From the NCBI GenBank assembly GCA_963920765.1, contig OY987249.1, forward strand, positions 14,508,817-14,572,816: DNA of 64,000 bases. Reading direction: 5' to 3'. Below are positions 47,177 to 59,114 of this stretch, in pieces (position 1 is the stretch's first letter; each line of letters opens with the position of its first letter). The position numbers were made by a program, and so were the translations under genes. The notes below the pieces were generated by a model. It was given only the letters and a program-made list of their open reading frames with translations. It ran no database searches and was not told where the DNA came from. Source of the DNA: Ulota crispa. Lineage: Eukaryota > Streptophyta > Bryopsida > Orthotrichales > Orthotrichaceae.

Positions 47177-48944
47177 GACCATGGAGAACAATACACTTAT
47201 CACAAAATTCAATGCTTTCAATAGAAATTGCAAAATTTAACATTGAATGACAACAATGTTACTAACATTATCAACACTAAATATCAACATGAGCATTAAA
47301 TGTCAACTAAATTTCTACCTAAAGCCTAAATCAGTATTGCAGATGCTTACCTTACTATACGTAGTACTTATCCAACATGAATATTGATTGTCAACTTGAA
47401 TTATAATTGTCAACTAAATGAGTGAGTCACATGATAGAGTAAATAACACTATAAGTACCATAACATTAAATTCAATGGTTATTGTAATGATCTCAAATGT
47501 GATTTCCAAAACTAGCTCAAGTGGCTAAAAACTCTTTGCTAAATATGCTAAAGTTTAAACTCAACACTATTATTCACATTTTTGGTAACCATAACAAAAA
47601 TTGAAAGCTATTTTGCCAAATAAACCCACATTTGTGAACACTAGACTAAATATTGCATTTAGATTGCCTTAACAATGAGGTTACCTTACTCTAAATAATT
47701 ACTTCATGGCTCATGCTTGGCCACTCGGAGGCACATGCAACTCTCTAAATATTAAGATATCACATGATTTACAACTTGAATTATAATAGTTTGTATTTCC
47801 ATGGCTTTGTTGTTGTTACTAAGCCCTTTTAAAAACTGTTAGTTACTTTTATTCTTGATGAAAATTATTGTGGTACTAGGTAACACAATGTCCATGAGGT
47901 AACATGTATAAATGAATTTTTGCTGTTTGCAGTTTTCATTAGAAATGTTAAACAAAAGTGCTTGATGCAACAAAAGGAGGATGGGTCATGAATTTGAGCT
48001 TGGAACTTAATCTTTTGGGTAGATTGTTTTTTCAAAATTAGGGTTTTAAGAGCATTTTTGCATGAGAGTATGTGTGCAATTAAAGATTACAGACTTTTCA
48101 TCCACAAATTCACAAGGCGATCATCATATTAGGTAAATTGGGGAACATAGTACATTTTGGGACTTTCACTATTTCTATCATTATGTACAACTTAGAATAT
48201 TAAAAAAAAAGCGAGCACTTTCTTGTACAATAGTGAAGTCTTAATGATTGCCTCCAAGAACCTCAAATAGTTACAACTTTGAGTTATAGATAATGCCTAC
48301 GGTTACTACATGTTAGATTAAAGTGGAGTACAAAATGATCCCTCTGTTTTTCCCAATTCACCTAATATGGTGCTTGAGGTTCATCTAAACACTCTTTACG
48401 TTAGATAATGCTTAATGAAGAGAGCACTACCTTTATATACAATCTTGTACTATACAACCTCACCAGCATTTTAATGAGTGAGTTTTAATTGGGCTTATAC
48501 AAATGGTAATTTCAACCCTAAAACCCTTAAACCCTTAAACCCTATACCCTATTAGCAAATCTGTACATCTGTGTTGTGACAACACTAATGATCCCAAACG
48601 CGACTTTAAAACTAGCTCTCAAGTCACTATCTCCTGAAAAAGTCTAACCACCTAACTCAGGAGCAAAAACAAACAAAAAAAAAAAAAAAAAAAAGCAACC
48701 AGAGGCCAACCACCCGACTCGGGTAAGAATTAAAAAAAACATATTTTAAATCTCCCCTCAATCGTTTGTAAATTAAACTAGTTTCACACAAATACAAGTA
48801 TGGCGTTGGTGGGTCCCAAACACTAATCCCGTTTTTTGAACCACTAATACAATGTCATGTGTATTCCTTTCACTTTTGGCGGAATGGCATGTGTTCTGTA
48901 CCCTTTTTCCTTCTGTACATGTATTGATTTATTCGATATGTAAG
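47177..48944. repeat. Dispersed repeats and unassigned sequence
   Basis: 47200-47480 is rich in AACACTAAATATCAACATGA-type words also seen near 500-620 and 59520-59810. 47480-47600 resembles 45830-45900 and 48585-48630 (CAAATGTGATTTCCAAAACTAGCTCAAGTGGCTAA). An A run lies at 48676-48694 and CCCTTAAACCCTTAAACCC at 48524-48545. No gene recognised. Confidence 0.4.
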
Positions 48945-48948
48945 TTAA

Positions 48949-49847
48949 CCCTTTAGAGACCACTGAACCATATTTTGGTTCGGGAGAGTAGTTTTTGGCC
49001 TATACAATAAAATTGCTTAACAATTTGGAAAATGATTTTGAAGAACGCTTGTGCTCACAAGAGTTTTGCATCCAACTCAAGAAATGACAATGGAATTGGA
49101 TATGTGAGTGATAAATAATGGTGTTCATACATCATGGCCTCAAAATACGTATCCATATTTGGTCAAAGGTGGATCAAAGCAACAACACAATACATCAAAC
49201 ATCCAAGAAGAATGCCACATTTCAATTCTGCAATCTTAAAAAATTTCAAATTGCTTAATGAATACATTGTTATTGTTTCTCTATATTGTAGTAGTACAAT
49301 TGTAGTATTTGAGAATCCATTGAAATGATACTATTGTTTTATTTTTCAAAAATTTCATCCTACATTTAAGGCCAATTCTTGATTGCTTTCACCAATTGGA
49401 TTCTCCATAACAATTATCAAATTTCTTGTAGAACAATTTAAGGGTAGCAAAGAAAATGGGAATTTTGACCCTTTTTGTCCTCTTAGTTACACCTTTTGAT
49501 TGCTATTTTTGTTTATTTTGTGTGAAATTGATCTTGTTGAAAAGGTGGGAAACCCTGCTTTCTAGAAATGTAAGGCTCTTCTCAATCAAAACTTGCATGA
49601 AGCGTTAACATTCAAAACCACACAAGCATGAAAAACTAGAGGTTTTCCATGTGCGACTCACTCAATTGTTATAGTATTTCACTTCCAACGGTAAAACTAA
49701 CTGAAATTTGGATACATGACAAGGTGTCCTTTACATTTGTACGATTGAATTATTCAAATTGAGTCCATATTTGATTCAAATGCACATCTAATTTTATTGC
49801 CCTAATTTCTAGTGAATTTTGGGAAAATGTGTGTGGTCTTTAAAGGT
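48949..49847 (-). mobile_element. TTAA-flanked element, 0.9-kb CCCTTTAAAG family, copy m
   Basis: Starts CCCTTTAGAGACCACTGAACC after TTAA (48945-48948) and ends GTGTGGTCTTTAAAGG before TTTAA (TTAA at 49848-49851). It is 899 bp and inverted relative to copies at 30034 and 34185. The subterminal palindrome GAACCATATTTTGGTTC follows the left end. Confidence 0.85.
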
Positions 49848-49851
49848 TTAA

Positions 49852-50308
49852 GCTTACATGATTCTAATTGAATTTTTGCGCATGCCCTCGCTAAATGTGC
49901 TAAAAGTTTAAGTCATATTCTTTATCATTTAATATATTTTTAAGCTGTAAAAAGAGATTTGCTAGGATTTTTTTCTTAGTCACATTGTGAACATTAGTTG
50001 GGACACTGAGAGTGCCACTTGTACGTCTGAGTTCAAAGTTAGAGGTGAAGACGATCACCTACCCACCTACCACTTTGTAAAGTTCGGTCCCAAGATTGGT
50101 AAGCTATAGAAATGAAAGATTGGATTTTGTTGTTGTGGTTTGCTTCTTTCTGGGAATAAAGTTCAAGTATGTTGTGCATTTGAATGGGTTCTATGTTCAA
50201 ATGAAAGAACGGCCTTGCAAGTTGTTACAAATATTGAGCAAATGTGGACAACATTGGTCAAAGTTGGCTTGAACACCAAAGGCATATGTTCCATATAAAA
50301 TTTGATTT
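49852..50308. other. Unassigned sequence
   Basis: No gene or element recognised. Confidence 0.35.
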
Positions 50309-50312
50309 TTAA

Positions 50313-50390
50313 CCCTTTAATAGCGACAACAGTTTTGAAAATACATTAAAAATTGACCAATTTTTGGTGGCCTTGTAGTTAATTAAAGGG
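50313..50390. mobile_element. Minimal 78-bp TTAA-flanked element
   Basis: Starts CCCTTTAATAGCGACAACAG after TTAA (50309-50312) and ends GTAGTTAATTAAAGGG before TTAA (50391-50394). The ends are inverted repeats over about 9-10 bases. The centre is the palindrome AAAAATTGACCAATTTTT. It is little more than two termini. Confidence 0.65.
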
Positions 50391-50739
50391 TTAAACAACA
50401 CTCATAGTTAAAGGGTGTGGTGTTTGCAAAATCTTTCTTTGTGTTTGTGTAAGAGTATCACCTAGTTGTAGGTAGTCTTAGCAAAGGTTCATCAATCCAT
50501 CTCAATGTAGGTTATTCATTGTACTTATTTGTAACATCAAAAAATTCATGTTTGCTTGTAATGTGCACATATGAGGTTCAAAGGGTTGTTTGATTCTTGT
50601 TCAAGTTTCCAAGCAACAACTCCTTGTGTGGTTGATTCATTGTTGTGATTGGTCATGCATGTATGCCTAGACTTTGTATTCGCTTTCTATTAATTTGGAA
50701 TTTTTGGAGTGCTTTAGCGTGATTTAAAATGTCCTTTAA

Positions 50740-50882
50740 CCCCTAAATGTCTAAGACGCCATTTTGGTGTCAAAATGACAAGTTTGGTAATTAGCTATGC
50801 ATTTTTTTTTTTTAACAAAGCGGCTTCTTTGTTGTCTACATTCCACTGGATAATACATGGAGGGACGTGCTAATTTTTTTTC
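50740..50882. mobile_element. Solo left terminus of a TTAA element
   Basis: TTAA (50736-50739) is followed by CCCCTAAATGTCTAAGACGC and a palindromic CATTTTGGTGTCAAAATG. No right terminus is found before or after the next element, so this is a fragment or an element with a lost end. Confidence 0.4.
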
Positions 50883-50886
50883 TTAA

Positions 50887-51817
50887 CTCCTAAAGGATTG
50901 AGCCATTTTTTTAGTGAAAATCACTCAAAACTGCCACTTTTGGGGGGTTAGTAAGAAGGTTAATTTTTTTGAAAATTTGGGAAATCCAACCATAGGATCT
51001 TGCCGTAAATTGGATGAGGTACTTGTAGAAAAAAAATCAGGTCATTCCGGATAGACACAAGTGAGGTATTTACATCTAAAGTGAAAAGAAATTTTTTTTT
51101 CATGCTGCCGCAAAATTTCAGAAGCCTCTGACCATTCTTACATGAAAATAATTTCTCTATGCAACTTTGCGCTTTGTTTTTCCCATGTAGGAGATCAAGT
51201 TAGCTATGTGTGGGAGAATTTTTAAATCAATTGGAACTACACAACACATAGGAAAAATTAGTAAGTAAAAAGAAGTAGAGAATGAGTCAAATCACTAAAT
51301 TGTTAAGAATTTAATTATTAAAATGAAAAATGCAAATCCCAACGGTCATAATGTTGTGATAAACAATCTACATCCTTTGGTTTTGTTTTTTTTTCCAAAA
51401 TAATAAAAATTGAGTAAAATAAAGGACTTCAAAGTTTATTTTAGAGTAGAGATTCCATAATTGCCCGCAAACAAAAACTCCTCATAACTTTCATGTCATG
51501 GATTGAAATTGAATGATTCAAAGCTTCTCACCTATAAAAAAATCTAAAGAACCAATTTCAAAATTTAATATAAAAAAAGAATTAACTTTTAAAGAAATTT
51601 TTGGGCTGCCCGGGTGGGCAATCCTCCCTTGCTTTTCAGATTTTCATGCATAACTTCTTCAATAATTGTTGGAACAAGGAAAAAATTAGATGCCCGCGTA
51701 GATCTTTGAATTCCCCACCTTCAATAAAAGTTTCAAAAAATCACACAAAGTAGCTTATCTAAAGGTATATGCCCAAACTCCCACTTGTCCCCCAAAGGGA
51801 CAATAGTCCTTTAGGGG
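50887..51817 (+). mobile_element. TTAA-flanked element, 0.92-kb family, copy e
   Basis: Starts CTCCTAAAGGATTGAGCC after TTAA (50883-50886) and ends GACAATAGTCCTTTAGGGG before TTAA (51818-51821). It is 931 bp. The subterminal palindrome TTGTCCCCCAAAGGGACAA lies near the right end. Confidence 0.85.
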
Positions 51818-52141
51818 TTAAATGACAAAACTAGCAAGGACTAGCTTTGCTTTGCAAGAAAAACCTTCTCTAATAGTAAACAGTGCAAATAATGATTGAT
51901 CACCCCAAATACTTTTTGAGAAGAGTTCCTTGAGTATATGTGCAACTCTTGCTAATGAAATGCCCTTCATTGAGAACATATAAAATTTTCTAACCTACTA
52001 AAGTGAATATTGAATGCACAAATGACCAACAATGCCTTTCTAGTGTACCTCATAACTTCTCATTCTTTGCGCTAGATTTGATTTTAGCCATGAAATGATT
52101 ATTTTGAATTTGAGCCCAACAATTGAAACAAAGCTTGCTAA

Positions 52142-52696
52142 GGGCGGCTTCACACTATGGCCGGAGGTCAAGAGGCCGTCAACCTGCACCAATCAGATTG
52201 TAAGAAACCCAAAGTCCGGCCACTCAACCCTTCACACTAGTGGCCAAACTCCAAAAACCGTCATTTTCCAAATGTCTACATGGCACCATTTTATCATCCA
52301 AGGTTGACGGCCTCTTGGCAATAGTTTGGCTCAAACAAAAATGGAGACCCAAACTATGGTTGAGAGGCCGTCACATTGTTTTCATAAAATAATCAAAAGC
52401 TTACAAGATCTTGGCCATTGGATTTGGAAGGTCTTATAAATGCTATGACTTTGGACTTTGAGCTTGGCCTTTGGAGGCTTCACACTATAGCCATTCAAGT
52501 TGAGAGTCCGTGGAAGCTCATTGCCAAGAGTTTGGCTTTTGGACTTGGCCTTTGGAGGTTTCACACTAAAGTCGGTCAAAGGTGTCAAAAACAATATTTA
52601 ATACCTATTTTCAGCCCATTTTGTTGGCCTCTCACCAAAGTTTGGCCACTCAATCCCACGGCCTCTCGACTTGACCAGTCATAGTGTGAAGCCACC
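52142..52696. mobile_element. PIF/Harbinger-like element with GGGCGGCTTCACACTATGG terminus, copy 2
   Basis: The left end GGGCGGCTTCACACTATGGC faces CATAGTGTGAAGCCACC at the right. Flanks are TAA on the left and TTA on the right, fitting a TWA target. At 555 bp it is longer than the copy at 21405. Two internal copies of the terminus word (GGCTTCACACTATAGCC near 52475 and GGTTTCACACTAAAG near 52556) suggest internal duplication. Confidence 0.7.
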
Positions 52697-53282
52697 TTAA
52701 GTCTAGTATCTATGCCAATATGGAACTGTGAAAATTTTCTACATTTGAATATCTTATTTTGCATTCTAAACTTCAAGCCTATTGTGAAATGCTAATCTTT
52801 TTCAATTATAATACAACACAAAACTATTGATTTACTCCACAATGGTTTACATTATAATACATACCTATGGTGAAATTTTTAGAATTTTCAAGCTTATTTT
52901 GTAATTGATGTAAACTTTCTTCACTTATTCTCTAAAAAATCATGATAATTTCAAACATTCACTTTAAGATCTGACATCTTTATGTCTTACAAAGGACACT
53001 TGATGCCATCTTTAAAAAATCCGTTTCCAGCTTCATTTCTATTCCCTAAAGTATGGCCCTAAACTGTTCAAATTGGTAGAATAAATATGTTGAAGGGAGT
53101 AAATGCAGAGATTAATCAAATCCTTGAATTGAAGTCATGTTTAGATATTCCATAGCATGGACTGAGAGTCTTCTTCCAACCCGTTGCCACATTTGTTTTC
53201 AAATTCCTTTTAGTTGTTTTCACTAAGAAATATCAACTTTGTACATCTCTCAAATTGGTTAGTTAGATTTCACCTTCATACA
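52697..53282. other. Unassigned sequence
   Basis: AT-rich, with no gene or element recognised. Confidence 0.4.
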
Positions 53283-53286
53283 TTAA

Positions 53287-54229
53287 ACCCTAAAGGACCA
53301 AGCCCTTTTTCCTTTGAAAATCACTGTAAATTGCCACTTTTGGGGGAATGAATAGAAAGGTAGGGAAAAAAGTTTTTTTGAAATTTTAACCATAAGATCT
53401 TGTCCTAGATTATGAGAGGTACTTGTGGGAAAATTTTCAGCTCATTCTAGATGTAGAGGAGTGAGATATTGACATTTGAATTGAAAAAAAAAGTTTTTTT
53501 TCCTGCTGCCCAAAATTTCTGAAACTTTTGACAACTCTTATATCAAAAAAATTGCACTACGCAAAGTTGAGGTTTATTTTTTCCATGTAGAAGACCAAGT
53601 TAGGTAAGTGTGGGAGAATTTTCAAATGAATTGGAGGTGTGGATCATACTTTGTAAAATCCTGCAATGTCACAAGGCCATGAAATTTGCATATACACTAG
53701 GCAAAATTGGAGGATTCATGTAAAATTGATAAATCTAAATTACTTTGATCCAAATAGTAAAATCCAAGGAATCTTAGTCAACTACAAATTGGGAAAAAAA
53801 AGTAAAAAAAAAACACATAGAACTCAAAAAAGTAAAATAACAAAGTTTACAAGGGGCAAAAAGAATGGAGCCGGAGTTCCATACCTACCCGCAAACTAAA
53901 ACTTCTCATAATTTTCATCTCATTAATGAAAATTGAATAATTCAAAAAATTCCAAGTATATAAAAATCTAAAGAACCAATTTCAGATTTTCATCTTCAAA
54001 AAAATGCACTTTTAATTTTATTTCGGATTGCCCGCCCTCTCCCCTTTTCGGAAATTCATGCATAACTTCTTCAATAAATGTCAAAATGAAGAAAAACTTA
54101 GATGTCCACGTAGATCTTTGAATTCTCCACCTTCAACAAAAGTTTCAAAAAATCACAAAAAGTAGATTAACTATAGGTACATGCCCAAAATCCATTTGTC
54201 CCTCGAGGGGACAATTGATCTTTTAGAGG
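53287..54229 (+). mobile_element. TTAA-flanked element, 0.92-kb family, copy f
   Basis: Starts ACCCTAAAGGACCAAGCCC after TTAA (53283-53286) and ends GACAATTGATCTTTTAGAGG before TTAA (54230-54233). It is 943 bp. The subterminal palindrome TTGTCCCTCGAGGGGACAA is perfect here. Confidence 0.83.
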
Positions 54230-54490
54230 TTAATGAAACATTCTCCCTCATTAATTTTAGCTTGGCAACTCTAAGCCTTGCTAAATACTAGTACTACCAA
54301 TAGAGCCATTTTGGAAAAACATAATTAAGGAGCAATTCACACCATGCTATAAGTCCCACTAATTTTGATTGGTCAAGACGCTAAACACCATAATTTATAA
54401 CTTTTACATTGTGTCTCAATTCCCAAGTCCTCAGTCCAAGTTCACTCATGAATTTCCACATGATAGTGATTTTTAGAAGTTTTGGCATTA

Positions 54491-54810
54491 GGGGGGTTCA
54501 AACATAAAATTTGAACTTTGATCTTCTCATCTCACAGGATCTCTGCTCACTAGTGAATTGTTTTTGTTCCCTCAAATGCGCAAAGTCTGAGATACCCGTA
54601 AATTTGCGGAAGTTTTTGCAAAAGAAGTTTCAAATTTTAAGGACTCTGGTGAATGAGCCACAAGAAGCCACAAAGGTGAGTATCTGAAATTCACTCCTCA
54701 CATGAATCACGTTAAGAGTGAAGTCTAGAAGTAAGTCACCTCACAATTCACAAGTGAATTCACTGAATTATAACTTAGATCACCTACAACAGTTGATGTT
54801 TGAAGACCCC
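54491..54810. mobile_element. GGGGNNTTCAAAC-terminus element (family I), copy 2
   Basis: The left end GGGGGGTTCAAACATAAAA faces GATGTTTGAAGACCCC at the right. The interior aligns with the copy at 20970 (CTCATCTCACAGGATCTCTGC, AGTGAAGTCTAGAAGTAAG). Confidence 0.6.
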
Positions 54811-55560
54811 TATTGCTTTGGAGAATGGAATACAACTAAAAATCAAAAAATCGAAAGGAAACCAAGCCCTATCAAACTAAGTCTGAGCAAGTTCTTTTGC
54901 ATAAAATACTCTAGAACTTTTTTAATGTTTCTTTTTTCTCTTAACAACTTGATAAAATTGAAGTGGCACTTGTAAGTTGGGATGTGGGACCTAATGTGGA
55001 CCACCCCAAATCCTAAAATTCTACGGTTGACCAGGCAATGAACGAAGCTTCTAGGTTTGTTTATTGTTTAGCAATGGGGATACTGTTAAATGATGGGTTA
55101 ATGCACTTTCAGGGCTTTTTGAAATTTGAGAGGTGCCTCTTGAGCCATCGTAACATTCAGTAGTCTGAAGAGAGAGGCTGCCTTTCCCTCTCTTCAGGTA
55201 TCATCCACGAACTTCATCATGTCATACTTAAAATAAAATAAAAAAATTCTTTTTTTCTTTTTTTCTTTTTTCATGATTCCTTTGCAAGCAATTCTCATTA
55301 GAGGCTTGATCAAAAAAGGCTCATGTTTTAAGATTAGCAATGTGACATACATGTGTATAGACTCCTAGAAGTCATACACCAAATAATCATGACACCATCT
55401 TAGTCTTGCAGCCTATAAGCACTTTTTACTTGTTCAGTTTCTATCTTTGCCTTATTTTATAAAGTATATTGCTTTGACAAAATAAGTCAATATTTCTATA
55501 TGGGCTATAGTTAATATCCCAAAAATATAAAAGTATTATAAGCTACTTTGAATTGACATA
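54811..55560. other. Unassigned sequence
   Basis: Apart from the dispersed segment at 55146-55212, no gene or element is recognised. Confidence 0.35.
55146..55212. repeat. Dispersed ~70-bp segment, copy 2
   Basis: Reverse complement of the segment at 41839-41908. In this copy the core folds well: CTGAAGAGAGG and CCTCTCTCTTCAG pair around GAAAGGCAG. Confidence 0.6.
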
Positions 55561-56039
55561 TTGCAACAAGTTCAACATGCTTTCACGCATGATGATAATA
55601 CTACATATACATATTTCTTTTTTTGTTATACTTACATAAGCTTGGCTGATAAGCTAATCCTTCATACTCACATAAGCCTAGCTTATTCTGTTGTTAAAAG
55701 AAAGCTTATTGATGATCTAGAACCAAGTTCTTTTTTATATAAGCCGTGCTTTTATCCGCTCATCATTTCAGTGCCTAGTCACTAAATGAAACTACAACTC
55801 TACTTTGTGCTTACAAGCACTTTCGGATACCTCAAAAGTATTGAATTTGCTGATAAATTGGCCTTTGCACATGACCTACTGAGCTACCTACAAAGGTAGT
55901 TCAATACCAAACCTTAAAGACGCCTCCTTGATAATTCCTTGGCAGACGATCAAATAAGGAAGTTATGACGAATCCACAATCTTGACGCCACAAGCTTTTT
56001 TCAAAAAATGACCTAACTCAGGTAAAATTTTCCCACAAG

Positions 56040-56320
56040 CCAAAGAAGCTCAAGGGCCATCACACAAACTGTGACAAAGGCGAGACGCTTCTCTCTTTGC
56101 TGCCCACTCTGAAAGGCTCCCACGAGTGCTTCTGTGCCTTATGCAGTACCTGCACTGCCATATGCGGTAAGCTCTCGCCTGCATGCTACCGTATTGCACG
56201 TTTGGCTCTATCGATTCCCTGCTACGGTCAACAAACACAAGCATAGCTGCTGCACAAGAATACTGAACATAGCGCGACATCTTACTATGGCTGCCTCGCA
56301 GACTTTTGCTTCTTCATAGG
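56040..56320. other. GC-richer patch of unknown nature
   Basis: A distinct island of higher GC content with open frames on both strands (for example minus-strand AAKREASRLCHSLC). No family is recognised. It could be an exon of an unrecognised gene or part of an element. Confidence 0.25.
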
Positions 56321-56789
56321 TGTTGTATCTTTTTGCTGGAAACTTACTTATTTTGATTGCTTTACTTTGATTTTTTAGTATCCTTGTGAAGGCTATAACA
56401 CACAGTAAGGGCTGCTGACACATGTTGCATCCTCACTTATCTTACATTGGATTGTTTGGTGCTTGAGATGGGCACAGGTGAGACCCTTGCTCTCTTGGAG
56501 AAATCGCCAAGTTCAAGCAACACTCTACTTATGTCTTTTCTTTCCTAAACTTTGATGTAAGAGAGTGTTAGTTTGATGCTCCTATGTATGGAATTTTGTT
56601 GTTTAAAACGAATGAGCTATTCTGCTTATAGCTGATTGCACACTCCCGGAGCTATTTTTGAAAAAAACTGCTTCAAAGCTGCCTTATTACTATACTTATA
56701 AACTAAGCAGTTCCTACTTGGCCTCAGTACAAAAAACTTGTTAAAAACTGGTTTAATATAGCTTGCTATGCAAGCTTGGTCTTTTTTAT

Positions 56790-57040
56790 AAGCCTGAGTA
56801 TGTATAACACACAACCCGAAGCTAAAAAGAGCTATTACTAAGAGTAAACTCTCGAAGTAACTGGATTACTAGAATAAGCTCTCAAAGTAACTGAAATACT
56901 ATCTGAGCAATGTATAAATCTGTTTTGTAAAGCCTGAGTACGAATGATACTCAACGCGAGGCTAAAAAAAGCTCTTATTAGAGTAAGCTCTCGAAGTAAC
57001 TGAAAAGCTACCTGAGCAATGTATAAATCTGCGATAGGAA
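56790..57040. repeat. Tandem duplication, about 140-bp unit, two to three copies
   Basis: AAGCCTGAGTAYGWATRAYAC, GAAGCTAAAAAGAGCT, GAGTAAACTCTCGAAGTAACTG and CTGAGCAATGTATAAATCTG recur in order in two tandem units, with an extra copy of the CTCTCRAAGTAACTG word inside the first. Confidence 0.65.
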
Positions 57041-59114
57041 ACTAGAATTTTATTTTTTGCAAGACTCAGAAAAGATCAAGCAAGTGCCCAGGTTCCTGGG
57101 CTGTACCAAAACAACGCTTTTCTTCTGACATGGCTAGCCCCCACATCGATGTATGTGCATTAAATTAAGCCTCTCTTTCATAAACTCTCTGACAAATTCA
57201 ACCAAGTGTCCTCTTAGCTACTGATGGGTGTGGAATATTCCACACTCTTCAGTTGGTGGGAGGGTAGGCTTGCTGAGTGCTACTGAATGTTATGATTTTC
57301 AAGAAAAGGATGAGATTCCATGCAATTGGAGATGGAAAAACAAAGAGAAGCACAAAATCAACACTAAATTTGGTATTTTTTGCACTTAACCTCTTGACAC
57401 ATGTACGGCTAACAATACTCCAAAATGATAAGAATTTTGATAGAGTACTTTCACAACTTAGAAAATTAGGGGAATTTTAAAAATACATTTCTATATATTA
57501 TTATATTATTGTATTTTAAAAAATACGGTTTTGATTTTTAAATTTGCATAAATATCCAGTAGGGATTTTGTAGTAGCTTGGTGCAACTATTTTGTGACTA
57601 ACAAAATGTACATGACCACCTCCGCAACCACCCATACATGATACAGAAGATCACCAAATTATGTATTTCCCCTCAATTCACCAAGCAACTTAGCATTAAA
57701 ATGTAAACTTGATAGCTTGATATATTTGCATATTCATATTCAAAATTGGATAATTTGCCTTTGATGAACAAAATGTTTGCAAATTTGGACGTGAAAGCAT
57801 TGCCTTGAGTGTGTGTGACTCAATGTATCATTGCAACGTAGGTGCTTTATAGAACCTCTACAAAGACATATTTACAATTTTACAAATTACAAAGTTGTTT
57901 TTCAAAATATATAAAATATGGGGATAATTTTTTAAATTCCCTTAGAATCCGAGGCAAAAAAAACCTGTGTTTTATGAAGAATTAACAAAAGTCTCCAATT
58001 TTTTCAATTTTGTTTTTAAATCTCATGTGTTTGTACGAATCAAAATTTAACACAAAGTGTACTTTGCCAAGTGCAGAACTAGGAAGTTGATTGTTGAATA
58101 TATTAGTTGTACATGAGCGGATTTGAACTTAATTTTACATGCTATACATGGGTCTTGACCACAAGTAACAATTACGTACACTTGGCTCAAGATACTTGAG
58201 GTATTTGAGGATCATGCATTTACGTAAGGTAGGACAACCCATTCCAATTGGGTCTCATTTTCACACTCTACATTTGGGGTGTTCTCCACACACTATTGAA
58301 TTCAAAGCGGAGCACTGAATGTCACTTACACAAGCAAATCTTGTCACATGTTAGCTTAGGAGTTAGAGGGTTGGAATTGGGATTGCCAAGTACATGTATA
58401 GGAACACATTTAAGTAGTTTCAAGATTAGTTTAGAGTTGCTAATAGGGACCCTATGAGCTGTTACTTTGCCCCATGATATAAAATAATTTACAATACTTT
58501 TTCCCACAAAAATTACATTCCACAATAGCTTGTTGAAAGGCTAACCCTACGGATTTTTTTCCTAAGTTTCTTGAGACCTTGAGGTACCCCAAACTCTTAA
58601 ACAATTAGGTATCTACCTTAGTGGAGATGACAAAAGTGCATGCTCCCTCTTCCTCCCCTCCTTTTTCTCCACAATGAATGGGTAATTTACCAACACCATT
58701 TAAAAACTTTAATGCAAGGGTCAAAAATAAAATATAACATCAAAACTTAGAACCAAAATTTGCAAGCTCTAATATCCCGAATGTCCAAATTATAATAGCA
58801 TTGAATGAAAACCAAAAAGTTATATAAATGTTGGAGGTAGGCACATGTTAGAACTTGGGAGAATAATCACTACTACATTCTACAAAAATCTTAGTAATTT
58901 CAATGGCTTTTCTCAAAATAAAACTCAAAGTTTAGCATCTAACAACAAATAGTAATGGAAACCCTCCATAATAGGGGGAATGGATAAAGTATTAGTTATC
59001 ATTATTTGATATAAAAATCACTAAAATTTTGTTTAAAATGCGCATATAAGCACACAATAATAAGCTGGATTTTGCATATACAAGCACATGCCACAACCTT
59101 TTTCTTCCAATGTA
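57041..59114. other. Unassigned sequence downstream of the flagellar gene
   Basis: AT-rich, with no gene or complete element recognised. The first few hundred bases below 59115 presumably include the 3' untranslated region. Confidence 0.4.
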
